A stretch of 64,000 nt of DNA from the NCBI GenBank assembly GCA_905221605.1, contig CAJNDS010000033.1:186358-250357 (forward strand). The letters are read 5' to 3'. This DNA comes from Symbiodinium natans. Taxonomy: Eukaryota; Sar; Dinophyceae; Suessiales; Symbiodiniaceae. Every line of letters starts with the position of its first letter. Within the stretch, counting starts at the first letter, position 1. The notes beneath the pieces were generated by a model. That model made no database searches. It worked only from the letters and a program-made list of their open reading frames with translations, and was not told the DNA's origin. Made by a program: the position numbers and the translations under genes. Below, one piece after another: positions 11,319-22,450 of this stretch.

Positions 11319-14242
11319 TCAGGGACAAGGATTGTCCATGTAGAGTTCTCTGTCTTGCTCGCATTGCTGAAGCTCGTCAAGGGCCCGTTTAATCCTGGAA
11401 GGGGTTGCGTCCATTCCTTCACCTCTTCAAAAATGCCTTTGGCTCACTGCCTCTGATGTGAGGAACGGGAGGCTTGTTGCAGCCTCTTGAGCTGCTTTTA
11501 TAGTGTAGCACTCTTAAGGTAAGCTCCAGCAATGATTTTTTTGAAGCCTTTTTTCTATGGGTGTGTGCATCCCTTCCATCGAAGGTCCACTTGAGGTCAG
11601 CACCAGATCTGTCGCAGCTTCAGCCTCCAGAGAATGTTCCTACTTTTCTGACGGTGCGCTCTATATATATACATATTTATTTATGTTTTATATTTATGTA
11701 TTTCTATATAGAAATGTAGATATATACGTATTCAGTACAAACAATTTACAGCCAGCCGAATGCAGCTCTACGGCGCATAGAGATGCTCTGTTTCCACAGA
11801 AATGGAAAGAGACTCCATGATCCCACGATCCACAGCTTCAAGGCCCACCTCAACCTGGGAGTCGCCAACAGAGACAAAAACGATCTCGGAGGCGGACCGC
11901 ATTCTACCTGCAGCGGGTCGTCTTGTGGCACGAGCTATGATCGTTCCGGCCAAATGTCGAGCCCCGGGTCCAAAAGGAACTGCACTACTCGTTTGGTCCA
12001 ATCAGGGGCATCGGAAACCTCGCCTGCCAGCTGCTTCAAAGCCTGCAGTTGACTGATTGAGTCATTGCGTGGCTGCGTGCGGTTTCCAGGTTTTTTTCCA
12101 GTCGGAGCTTCAGAGGTGCACAGAAAGACTGCATGTTGAAGGTGTTAGAACATGTGCGTTCCTTCAGGTCTGTTTCAAAGCGGCCCCACCTGACTCATGG
12201 CCTTCCGCTTGCACTGAACGTAGAGGTCCACTCCCGGCTCCTGCTGCTACATTTGCCACACTTTTGCTTCTCTTGAGGCTTCAGCTTGCAGAAGAACCGG
12301 AAGCAACCGCAAGCAACAAGAGCCTCTGAGCAAGGGAGTGCGATAATCAGTGTGAACTCCAAAGAGAACAATTCTTAAAACAGCCGAGCCTGTGATGCTG
12401 CCATCATTCGGTACTTGTCCAGCACCTGTACCACGGTTGACTCGGATGCTGAGAGGTTGCCATCTTCGATTCACCGGGCGTTTAGCACTCCGTCGATGGT
12501 CAATGAGTGGCTTCAAAAAGGGCGAGGAACCATTTTGGGCTTCTTTTTCGCGTTATGCATTTTATTTCCAGAGGAAATAGAGGGTTTCCTCTGAAAGGCA
12601 CAGAAGATATTGGCTTTCCGTAAAAAAACACAGATGAAAGAGGTTTTCCTCTGACTAGAGGATTTCCTATGAATATATACGAGGAATCAGACATTTCCCG
12701 TTAACAAATAGCAGCTTTAGAAGAAACAGGTTCCCATTTAAGTATGAAGGACATAGAAGTTTTCATGGCATGGTCTATATAAAGCAAGCTTGCAAGAAAG
12801 AAATAGAAACACAAGCGGAAGCGGGGCGGTGGGGCTGGAGGGGGCGGGGGGGGGAGGGGGGGTGGGAGCAGACCCCAGACAAAATGCTCGCATGACTGGT
12901 TTGCAACAAGAATGCGCATGTGCTCTTAGCGCATTCTTAACGCAAGCTTTTTTAAGCGAACTTGCAGGGCTTCCAATACATGTTTCTTTGTTTATGTCGT
13001 AGTTATTTCTGTCTTTCTTTCCGTGGTTGCTCAGAACTTCTTTCGTTGTGCATTTCTTCCGGCTTTCTTTCTTTCATTCTTTGCTTCTGTCGTTCTTTCT
13101 CTACTTCTTGTTTAAAAGGAAAACTCTATTTCCTGTGTGTTTTAATCGAGAAACCTCCTTTTCCTGTGTTTGCATAGGCAAAGCTCCATGTCATCTACGC
13201 GTTAATCGGAACAGCTTTTTTCCTCCGCTTTGTAAAAGGAAACCCCAGACCAAAACACCGGCTACATAACGCGAAAATAGTACAAATTACTTACGGGGCC
13301 CTACAAGAAATTACAACTGCCAAGGCAACAAACGCGTCCGTACCGGAATCGAAGAGAAGCTGCGTTGTGGCGATGCTGCGTATGAAGGTCTTGGTACGGT
13401 ACGGTGCTAGATTTGCCAAGTCCAGCCTCTCGCGCGTACACTATCGGGATGTCCAATTCGTGAAACAGCTTCTCCCAGTTCACACCTGTGCACGGAGCCG
13501 AAGCACATGTCTCAGATGCCGGATCTGTTGCGTCTGACGCAGTCTGCCTCATAAGAAGTGAATCTTGGCTGGCTTCGAGCTGTGGCAGCTATGGCTATGG
13601 CTCTTGCCCTCCTCTCGGCTTCGGGCTGGGCATATATCTCTTGGCGGAGATCTGGAGCCAGGGCCGCCTGGGCTCGAAAGAGGTACTCAGTGCTACAAAG
13701 CTCCTCTAAGGCTTGGAGACGTCTCCTTCTTCAGAGCGTCTCTGCCTCTCTCTCTGACATTGCGACATGGGATGAATCACGAAAAACAGTGCTTCGCAGT
13801 GTCTTGCTTGCCGTCTCTCATATAATCATTGCCCAAAGCCAGAAAACTGGAACCTAGCGCAGCCTGGGCCATGCTGACCTGGATGAACCTTTCAAGATCT
13901 TCTAACTCCCGCCGAGCGACGCAGCCAAGGTGACCTGAGATTCAACAAGGCCCCAACAACCCAAGAATGCCTCCCTGCAACATCTCCCCCCCAAAAAAAA
14001 CTAAACCCTAAACCCTAAACCCTAAACCCTAAACCCTAAACCCTAAACCCTAAACCCTAAACCCTCCCAACCCCCCCCCAAAAAAAAAAAAAAACTGAGA
14101 CGCTTCTTCTTGAACTCCGAGAAGCGATGCCCACACGGCCGATGGAGGAGGCAAGCCGGAGGGTCTTGCTGACAAGCTGGGCGTGGGCCTCCAGTGCCTG
14201 GGCCGCCGCTGGAACAGATCGCCATTAAAAAAAATTAGATAC

Positions 14243-14279
<37 letters not shown>

Positions 14280-14850
14280 TTTGATATGTATTTATTTGAA
14301 TTTGCGCATACATCTATATGTAGCTAGTGTATACCATATACTGTTCTTCCTGGCTTTAGACACAGCCCCCACCCACCCAATCTGGTTCTTGAGGCAGAGC
14401 TATAGACTCAGTCACTGGCCGGCCGCTGCTCGTCGCTAGGCTCAGCGCGCATGTCGGCAGTGCAGGCCTTATAACATCAAGTCTGCTTGAGTCGTTTCCT
14501 TTGCCTTTGCCCTTTGCATTGTCGGACTCTGTATGGCCGCGACAGTGGTTGGGAGCAATGTGTCATCCCAGTCAAAGATGAGCACCGTCCCTGCGCAACA
14601 AGTTGAAGATCGAAGCGTGGAGCTGCGGCGTAAGGACGGAAAGGAAGTAACGGAAAGAACAGAAGGAAGATTGAAGAAAGCATGAAGAAAGTAGAAAGCA
14701 TCAAGACACCAACTGACTTGCGGTTAAACTGCTGAACTGTTTCACTTGGTGCAGCCGGGAAGCTCGCCCCTTGCTCCTCAGAATCGTCCTTGTCGTTCAT
14801 GAAGCCATCGGGCTTCAAAGAGCTGGCCCACGGCGTGGACTCGTCGAGTT
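11319..14850 (-). CDS. HAD-superfamily phosphatase-like protein with DWDDT motif
   Basis: HAD proteins use a DxD nucleophile motif to hydrolyse phosphoesters; many protist members carry FDWDDTLLPT and have no assigned substrate. Minus-strand exons: 14850 to about 14768 (acidic N-terminal tail, LDESTPWASSLKPDGF), 14590-14544 (TVLIFDWDDTLLPTT, motif I with both Asp), 14208-14126 (AAQALEAHAQLVSKTLRLAS, then SIGRVGI), about 13934-13926 (VTL), 13667-13627 (RPWLQISAKRYMP), 13485-13427 (VNWEKLFHELDIPIVYARE), 11907-11855 (SEIVFVSVGDSQ, motif IV region) and 11394-11319 (IKRALDELQQCEQDREL, ending in TGA). The join KRYMPS|VNWEKL is in phase through a GC donor; GI|VTL also uses a GC donor. Motif III Lys was not located, so an exon between 13.4 and 11.9 kb is missing. 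A 733-bp inverted-repeat element occupies the intron after 13,427. The gene lies wholly between the two SecA blocks. Confidence 0.75.
12545..13277. mobile_element. 733-bp inverted-repeat element (MITE or foldback type)
   Basis: The outer ends are exact 13-bp inverted repeats, ttttcgcgttatg at 12545-12557 and its complement at 13265-13277. The interior is non-coding and rich in short repeated motifs of the form ggtttcc/ggaaacc near both ends (12563-12680 and 13100-13250), often arranged as small palindromes such as agaggnnntttcctct. It sits in an intron of the HAD gene. No transposase and no clear target-site duplication were seen. An interstitial polyG patch (12836-12862) lies inside. Confidence 0.5.
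14001..14065. repeat. interstitial telomere-type array (CCCTAAA)n
   Basis: About nine uninterrupted copies of ccctaaa, flanked by a short C/A-rich tract on the right. The array lies between the first two motif-bearing exons of the HAD gene. Confidence 0.95.
14247..14278. repeat. (AT)n microsatellite
   Basis: About 13 consecutive at units within the HAD-gene intron upstream of the exon at 14208. Confidence 0.95.
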
Positions 14851-16204
14851 CTGCACACCGGGGAGGTATGAGAAGAGGCTTCCCCAATGCCCAACACCGG
14901 ACCACCAGCAGGACATAAACTTATACTTGTAAGGTTTCGAGCCCGGAACCTTCCAAGATGCGCTCGGAAATCTCCTCGGCTAGAGGTGCCAACCAGCTCA
15001 TGAGTCATGAAAAACTCTCGGCAGTCCACGCTTGCTCATCTCCCACCCCCCCCAAGCACTTGACCGTGATCTTGAAATTGCTGGTTCCTGAACCTTTCTA
15101 TACCTTCTTGAGGAAAAACAACCTCGCGGGAGCAAGAGCACACCAAGAGCACAGTGAGAGCACACTAGGAGCACACAAAGAGCACGAAGAAGTCCAAGGC
15201 ACGACACTCAGCCGGCGCCCGATGCCCTTAAGGCTGGGCTTCGGCCTGAGGCATGTCACCCTTCTTGAAAGTTGTGCTTTTGATGTGATCTCTGTGATCT
15301 CTCTCCTTGCTGCTTGCTCTCTCAATCCTTTTCCATCTCTCGCTTTGGCTCTTCGAGTACCACTCTGAGTCCTATCAGCGGCTGCGGTCAAAAGCCGCAG
15401 TCAAGTCGGCGACTGATTATTGGAGTATGTCGCCGAAGAGTGCAGTGAGCCAAGCGCAGTCAGGGTGCTTGTGCATCATGGACGGCCTCCTTGTATACAG
15501 CTTTGGATGACCTGAAGGGAGAGCACACAGAGCATGAGCGACCAGGGCACAGCCGAACTGATACTGTAGTAACGAAAAAACCTAAAGGTCGCAAGTCGCA
15601 GGTGGAGGCTCAATTCAGCTACACCACTACTTTCAGAGCTTTCAGAGAGTTTGCCGCAAGCTGTGCGAATCTGTGCGAGATCTCAATTCTAGGGGTCCGG
15701 TGTGGAAGGCGGGATCCAGTGCTGACACAGAAGGGGGCAACTCAGTGTGCGGCTCGGTCTCTTGTCCATGGAAAAGCCACCTGAGTTGGCAACTCGCGGC
15801 AAGAGCTCAGCCCATAGAACGCCATGGAGGCTATGGCTAGAAGATTGCTGGAAGAGCTTACCGATGGCCAAGCCAACACACAAAGTGGCAACGCAGTCCC
15901 AAACCAGCCCAAGACCTCAAATGAATGCCAAGCTACTCGCAGCTTCCGAGCCGACTCCGAAGCTGGCGCTCATCTGGCGGAGATGCGCTTGGGAGCGCGT
16001 TCTTTGGGGGGATTTTCTGAGCATCTTTGTGGATTCTTCAAGTTGTGCTCTTCATGTCATTGTGCTTCCATCAGATTTTCCCATTCCGAGTCCCCTCCGC
16101 CTCGGACTCGACGGAGACCTGCCACTGCGGAGGCAATGGTGATACTCGTAGCCATAAAGAGGTGACCAGTCTTTCTCCAAGCAGTCAGCGCAGCACAGGG
16201 CTCG

Positions 16205-16208
<4 letters not shown>

Positions 16209-16241
<33 letters not shown>
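16209..16241. repeat. (TC)n microsatellite
   Basis: About 16 tc units with no gene recognised on either side. Confidence 0.95.
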
Positions 16242-16244
<3 letters not shown>

Positions 16245-17398
16245 TGCCGACGGTTCGATCTCAACGACCACTCTTTGACTAAGGCAACTAAGGCTCACTA
16301 AATGTCACGAGTCACCAGTCGGCCTCTTCATCTAGGTGCTTATCAGCATCCGGTCTTCCGGAAACCCTCCCTCGAAAACTTTGGATCCACAACTCCCTGC
16401 TTGCATACAGCTTCTCCACGTGTAGGACATCGACACTCACAGCCGCAGACTCGCTCTAAGATGTCACAAATGGCTTGCACTCGCATGATCTCACGAAGTG
16501 GCGAAACAGATGCCACAAAACGTGCATACTTCTCTTTCGCGAATGACTGCGTCCGCGCTGTCAATGAGTGGCATCGGTCGCCGGAGTCTGCACCTTGCCG
16601 TAGATCCGACATGGCTGGAAGTCAACATCGGGGAGGCGAACCCAGGCGAACCAAGTCTGCAGTGACCGGTGTGGAGCAGCAACGCCCAAGTGGGGATGTC
16701 TAACGAATCGGCTAATTTCGATGCCTCCAAGCTCAAACGGCTGCGCAGAATGGACATTCAACGCGCGCTCGAGACGGGCCTGCCGCCCCATCGTCGACCC
16801 GGACCCGCGTAAGTCCGCATTGAGGTCCATAGGCAAGTCCAGCTCCTGGCTTCTCAAAGGACAGTCCCAGCTGACGGTGTGTTGGTGCTCTTGGCAAATA
16901 GCAGCAACAGCAGCGAAAGCAGCACAAGCATAGCCGTTTATGCGAGGCTGAGGTGAGCGAGCCTCTTGCGCAGGCGGCGCCTCCGTCAAACTGTCGCTCG
17001 CAGAGCCACCTCATGAATCGGACAACATCATGCAACACTCAGCGGCAAGAGCTTAAAGTGAGAGCATCGAGCCAGAACAGAACAACTACGAGGCCTGGTT
17101 CGACAGTCCTACGAATAAATGGCGTGATGCCCAGAGTACCACTTCGACATAATAGAACCCTCTCGAGCAATCAGTCCCACTGCATCCCTCTGTCAACATG
17201 GATGGTGGCCGCCTCGCAACTGCCCCAACTGTCCCAACTGCGTTGCGGCCCAAGGCACCTTTTGACTCACCGTCGTGGATCCCACACAGCCACTCTATGA
17301 ATGCTACCTGATTTCAGGGTTAAGGCTAAACATGGGCTTGGGAGGGGCCAACCAGATAGGTCCTCGAGGCCATCTGTGACCCACCACCAAGAGACTTG

Positions 17399-17761
17399 TC
17401 ACAACGACGCACAAAGCTCCCCTTGGAGCCAGCTTTCGTGATTTAAGGGTGGAAGTCGCCTCGCTCTGACATCCCAAAGTCCCTCCCAAAAGCACTTGAA
17501 AGAAGTGGCATGGAGGTGCTCGTGGGGCTCGTCTTCGCGGATGCCTGTCCTGAAACGCTTGCTAAATCTAAGAAGGACGCGCGAATCAACGAGCTCCCCG
17601 AGCCGGAAGGAGACTTTGTTATAGGTGCCAAGAAGCGCTTCACGAAACAGACTGACCACTCGCCGAGCCTTGGGACAGCGCACGGATGAGCATGGCAAAG
17701 AAGCCCTCCCTTTTTTCGAAGCAAAATGTTCAGCCTGGAACTCTTTTAACACTACATGCAA
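17399..17761 (-). CDS. open frame of 120 codons, hypothetical
   Basis: The best part reads VVSLFREALLGTYNKVSFRL then GELVDSRVLLRFSKRF on the minus strand. Length alone is near chance expectation in this window, and no family or clear splice edge was found. Listed because composition is more protein-like than in most ORFs nearby. Confidence 0.2.
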   Translation of the reverse strand: MHVVLKEFQAEHFASKKGRASLPCSSVRCPKARRVVSLFREALLGTYNKVSFRLGELVDSRVLLRFSKRFRTGIREDEPHEHLHATSFKCFWEGLWDVRARRLPPLNHESWLQGELCASL

Positions 17762-17918
17762 GCAAGAGCCAGGAGCTCAAAAGCGCTCTATAGAACTCTA
17801 GCTGGGAGTTCAAGGCCGCCGTTTTCCTGTGTTTCGTGTCCTTGCTGGCGAGCAGCGCCACCAGGCTCCAGGCCAAGGCTCGTCAGCACTTCCGCCAGAT
17901 GTCGGGGCCTGCACAAGA

Positions 17919-18001
17919 GCATGCTACAAGCATGCTACAAGCATGCTAAAAGCATGCTAAAAGCATGCTAAAAGCATGCTAAAAGCATGCTAAAAGCATG
18001 A
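17919..18001. repeat. 11-bp tandem repeat with palindromic core GCATGC
   Basis: Seven copies plus a partial of gcatgctaaaa (the first two read gcatgctacaa), each containing the self-complementary gcatgc, at an exact 11-bp period. Confidence 0.95.
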
Positions 18002-20540
18002 TTTTGTGCATCGTGAGCAGAGCGCCACACGGCATCACAAGGACCACAACCAGCCCTGCACGAGCTCTCGGAGGCTAGATTTGTCCAAGACATGCTTACA
18101 TTCAAATCGGGAACGCAGCGACAAACACCCTGATTCTATCATCTAGGCATACCAAAGACCCGTGGACGCCACTGGGCGAAAACAAGCACCCCGTCGGTCC
18201 TTAAGCCCCCTTGCAGCTCTCCATCAAGTTGGCGCAAGAGCCTGAGCTGCTTTGCAACTACGCATGATCCCTGCCCCCAATAATTACTGGGCCGAAGGCG
18301 CTCCAAAGATTCGGGGGAATCGCCTCTTTAAAGCCTGAGCCCAACACCCTCAACCCTAACTCAACCCCAAGCCCCAATTCGACGGGGGTCTGAAAGGGTG
18401 GGGCCTGAGAGCGGAATTTTGGGATTTTTCCTGCAAAGCTCTGAAAATCTAACTCAGCCATTCTCCTCGCCCGGGTCTCCCGTACTCCACTCCTCGGCCC
18501 TCGGGGCATCAACTGGACAGCCCGCCCCATATATAGAATCCCGCGAGGGTATTTCCGGAGCAGAGAGCATTGCTGGAGTGCCCAGCTTGGCTGGGGGCGT
18601 TTGAAGTAACAAACTTGAATTCGAGGGCTTTTTGTTTGAAGGGAGCGGGTTCGACTGGCTTCAGGGCCTTCTTCGTCAAACTCTCGGAACCTCTGTGCAC
18701 ATCCTCTGAGAGCTCTTACATGAACCTGGCTTCCACCGGCATGACTTGCTGAACGTGGGGCAGGGGGAGGGCCCTGGTATCTATCAGCTTTCGAAGAGAC
18801 CTGTCATGGTCATGTGCAGTGCTTTCTCCAGGCCACTCCAGCACCCGCTGCTGCCGGCCGCTCTCCATTGGAGGGACGGATTGAAAAAGACAGCGAGGCA
18901 CAGGGAGGCAATACATTCTAGGATATGTTTATGGTGTTCGAAGCTGCGTGGTATGTGTGGTATGGCTGGGCTGTGTTGGTTTGGGCCACTTGGACCCTGA
19001 AGTTCGGCGGCCCTACACCCGAGAACCAGCCTGTGATTGCACCATACTCTGATGTTGGACATGAGAGACTGCCCATGGTCTTGCAGTGAGCCAAAGCATC
19101 GGAGAATGCCGGCGTCAGCACGATAGCGCGCGAAAGGTGAAGACAGTAGACTCCGCAGATGCTTCTGACAAGCACAAGGATTCCACCAGCTTAAGACCAG
19201 GACGACCTGAGCGCACACAGGATGATGATGGCCATCACGTGCGCCTTAATTTTTCGCAACGAGTGCGAACAGGTGTGGGAGAGGTCGAAACCACCGGACT
19301 GATACATACGTATGTATGTCATGAAACTACTATAGGCGTGCTCGAGATTGAAGCCACTGCTTTTTGATTGGTCCGGGATCACAAAAAATCGGCCCTGCGA
19401 AGATGACAAGATCCGTCCAGTTGCCTATTTGTATCTTGTTTGACTCAGCCGACGGTGCAGCAGCTGACTCAAAACTCGGAGCTGCAGACTCGTCCGGACA
19501 CACTGCTTCGCCACATCGAAGGAAAAAACATTTTGAAATTGCCATGAACTTCATGAAGCATACTCACTCGTGGAGTACAAACACCAAAGAGTCTACGCGC
19601 TTGGAGCGACACATGTGGCAACCTCAATCTCTGCGCATGAGACGGTTTGTCTCGGGCCTCCCTGCCGCGCATCTCACTCCCAGATATGATGGCAAACTTG
19701 GGCTTTGCCCTGTTTTGAGCTTCATGCAAGAAAACTACCCCGAAGCTCCGCACCCGCGTTTCCTCGGCCTTTGGGGGGAACCTTGGCAGAAGATTCGGCT
19801 TCATCGGCGATGGAAGTTGGACTGCTCGCTGCGGCCAAGCCAAAGCTATGGCCATCCTTCTGTTCCATCCGGGTCGGAGTCTTCTGCGTTGCCTGGTGCT
19901 CTGTACAAGGGAAGAACCTGACTCGGTAGAAGGAGGATAGATGGCTTGCTTCTCCGAGAACCAAAAAATTTGGAGAAGTCAGCATGCATGCCCTCCTGAC
20001 ATTTCACGTTCCCAGTAAGCATCCCTGGGTTTTCCAGCGTACAAAGACTTCGGAGGTTCGCATAGCGGCGCCTTACACGATCACAGAGCTAGGCGACACC
20101 TCTGCCACATTCTCTGTGAGGCTATCCGAGGTCCTTATGCATGCACGCCTTAATGCACGGAATGGCCGGCAAACGGTTGCAACCTTCGCCGTTGTTCCCA
20201 GCCTCTTCGGGCATGCTGCTCGTCATGGCTATCACGCTGCTTGTCATGCTCAACTTCTTCGGGCAAGCACGTATCGGCCTCATCCGGATTGCCGGGCCAG
20301 CTTCTTTCTATCGAACACTCAGCATTCGAAAGCAGGCCAGCACGACGAGCCTCGACTTGTCGCTGAGTCGAGGCACTCGTAGCAGTTTCTCCCCCCACCT
20401 CTTCCTTCTAACACTTCTGCGATCGGGCCTCGGGGCATCCTGGCTTGAGTTTCACATCTTTGGCTTGGCATGTCAAGGACTACGAGCCCTCTTCGTCAAC
20501 TTGAATCAGGGCCCATGCCTGGAACTCCCTCTCAACTGAG

Positions 20541-20697
20541 TAAACTTTCCTGACTCCGAGCCCACTGCGAGCAGGATGTGGAAGCGAACATCGTTGAAAA
20601 CGGACGCTGCGATCACCTCCAAGCGGATTTTATTGGGCAGTACTTTTTCCAGCTCTCTCTTGGAAACGGTTGAAGAGATGTTGAAGAGGCTCTGCAC
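20541..20697 (-). CDS. candidate exon between the SEL1L-like and HAD genes
   Basis: The minus strand reads RELEKVLPNKIRLEVIAASV followed by FNDVRFHILLAVGSESG, a plausible globular segment. It does not look like a Sel1 repeat or a HAD motif. It could be a SEL1L C-terminal exon or an independent gene in the same interval. Confidence 0.3.
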
Positions 20698-21755
20698 TGG
20701 GGAGTCCTAGGGTTCTCAGAGCCAAAGCTGCCGGCTTCCTCCAAAACTCCGATGAGTAGGCGCAAAGAAACCCGCTGAATCTCGAGTGTGGCTGGCTTGT
20801 TGGTGGCACCTCCTGGTGGCCCTCTCCCCCCCCCAAACCAGAGCCCCCCCTGGAGTCGGACCCTATCATGGTTTGGCATGTTTCTGCCTCAGTTACCTGG
20901 CATGCCATCAGCGGATGAGCCCCCCTTTTGCATAAAGAATCACCTGTGACCTCACATGACCTCGGATTTCCGATTCACAAGCATGCTTGGTGGCCTCAGA
21001 GTTCGGCAGGTCGACCTTGGCTCCGAAAGGACAGCTCTCACCGCAGCTTGTGCAGCTCTCTTAACATTGAAGCCAAAGGAACTTGCCGATTGCCAATACA
21101 CGACCATGAAGAACTCATAAACCCGTAAAGGCTCGAAGCACAATGTGTCCTTCCGACAGCAGCTTGCCCCTCTTGTTATGCCCACTCTGGGCATTCGCAT
21201 TCTTGTCTGCCTTTGTTGCAACCCCAGTCGCAAGGAGGTGTTGCAGGCTTAGCGCGCAGGTCATGATGGTGATCGGAGTGTGGACACCACCTGCAAAGAT
21301 CATCCACATAGAATGGAGCTTGTCTTGGTTCTGCATTCCTGCTGTCCCGAAGTCTGAACCAGGATCCTCGAAAGCAAAATTCGCAGATCCTTCGCCTCGC
21401 CTGGATCTGCAGAAGCGCTTTGTATGTAGTGCCGCCGCGCCAGCGACAGATCTTGCCTGTGCTGCGCCCTCTTAGATGGTCATGCCTAGAGCAGAGATCC
21501 GACTTGAGAAGGGGCTACGAAAGCTAGTCACCGCAGGGGGGTGGCATGCAGCGAGTCGGTTGAGTCCATGTAGAGACTCAACCGGTTAGTCAGGTAAGAT
21601 CGAAGACCCCTAAACTCGAAATCTGAAGCCCTAAACTCCTTCAGCCCCCTTGCTTCGCCCGCTGGAACCCCGTGTCGCAAACGAAGTTTAGGTACAGGGA
21701 CGCTCTGTTCAGTACGACCTCTGCAAAGTACCACAGACCTTCAGAGCATGGTGAC

Positions 21756-21976
21756 TGTGGGGGGCGGGGGAGGACCTTGGGGTGGGGTGGGGGGGGACCT
21801 TGTGGGGGGGGGGGGGACCTGAAGGTGGTAGGGGGGGGGCCCCCCCCCCTACCTTATCCCACACGCAACCACCTTAAAGGAGGGGGGGGGGGGGGGGGGT
21901 CGGCACCTTATCCTTTCGAAAATGCTTCATGGTGAGGTGAGGGGGGGGGGGGCCCCCCCCCCCCACCCCCACCTTA
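21756..21976. repeat. G-run/C-run region with two palindromes
   Basis: Repeated G tracts broken by accttg words, then palindromes of G run followed directly by C run near 21829-21852 (edges ggtag/ctacc) and 21943-21970. Strong G-quadruplex and hairpin potential. Confidence 0.85.
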
Positions 21977-22450
21977 AGTCTTGGGTTTCGGACCTGTTAA
22001 GGTGTGGAACCCTTTTTTCCCTGGAAGCTTCTTAACAAGGTGAATACCAGTGCATGGGTAAACGACAACTCCCGCCAGCTCCACAGAGCTAGCTTTCGTG
22101 ACTTTCAAATCATGTCATAACTCATCGCCTAAAGCCGCTCAAATCACAGGCCCCTGGCTCATACCGAGTTCCCAAGTTGTCAGGGTTCCAAAGCACAGGC
22201 TCAGCACAGGCTCAGCTCTTGCGGTCCTAGCCGCATCACTCCGATACCGAACTGATGCATGTAGCCTGGGGATCGAGCACGCATTCTCTTGCATTCTACC
22301 GTATGCCGCCCTACAGTGTCCACGCCGGGTGAAATCTTGTCATCTGAGACTTACCATTGGAATTGGCACAGCCACACACACCAGCTTGTGGGGTCCCTAA
22401 AACGACAGTGATTTGAAGAAGGGCTCTGTCTCGAAGCCGTTTCCCACATT

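Larger units (their letters stand above)
14851..20540. other. no supported gene apart from weak candidates
   Basis: Upstream of the HAD gene. A plus-strand frame at 15824-16165 begins MEAMARRLLEELTDG and is protein-like, and a 185-codon plus frame at 19364-19921 is open, but neither is supported by motif or splice evidence. The 11-bp GCATGC repeat lies here. Confidence 0.4.

Noticed and set aside
12522..12541. CCATTTTGGGCTTC resembling a spliced-leader end
   Set aside because: Differs from the leader in the diagnostic 3' half.
13558..13857. 99-codon plus-strand frame with a hydrophobic start
   Set aside because: It begins at GTG and lies opposite the HAD exon at 13667-13627, so it is a shadow.
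19364..19921. 185-codon plus-strand ORF
   Set aside because: No domain or splice evidence, and the opposite strand is equally open.
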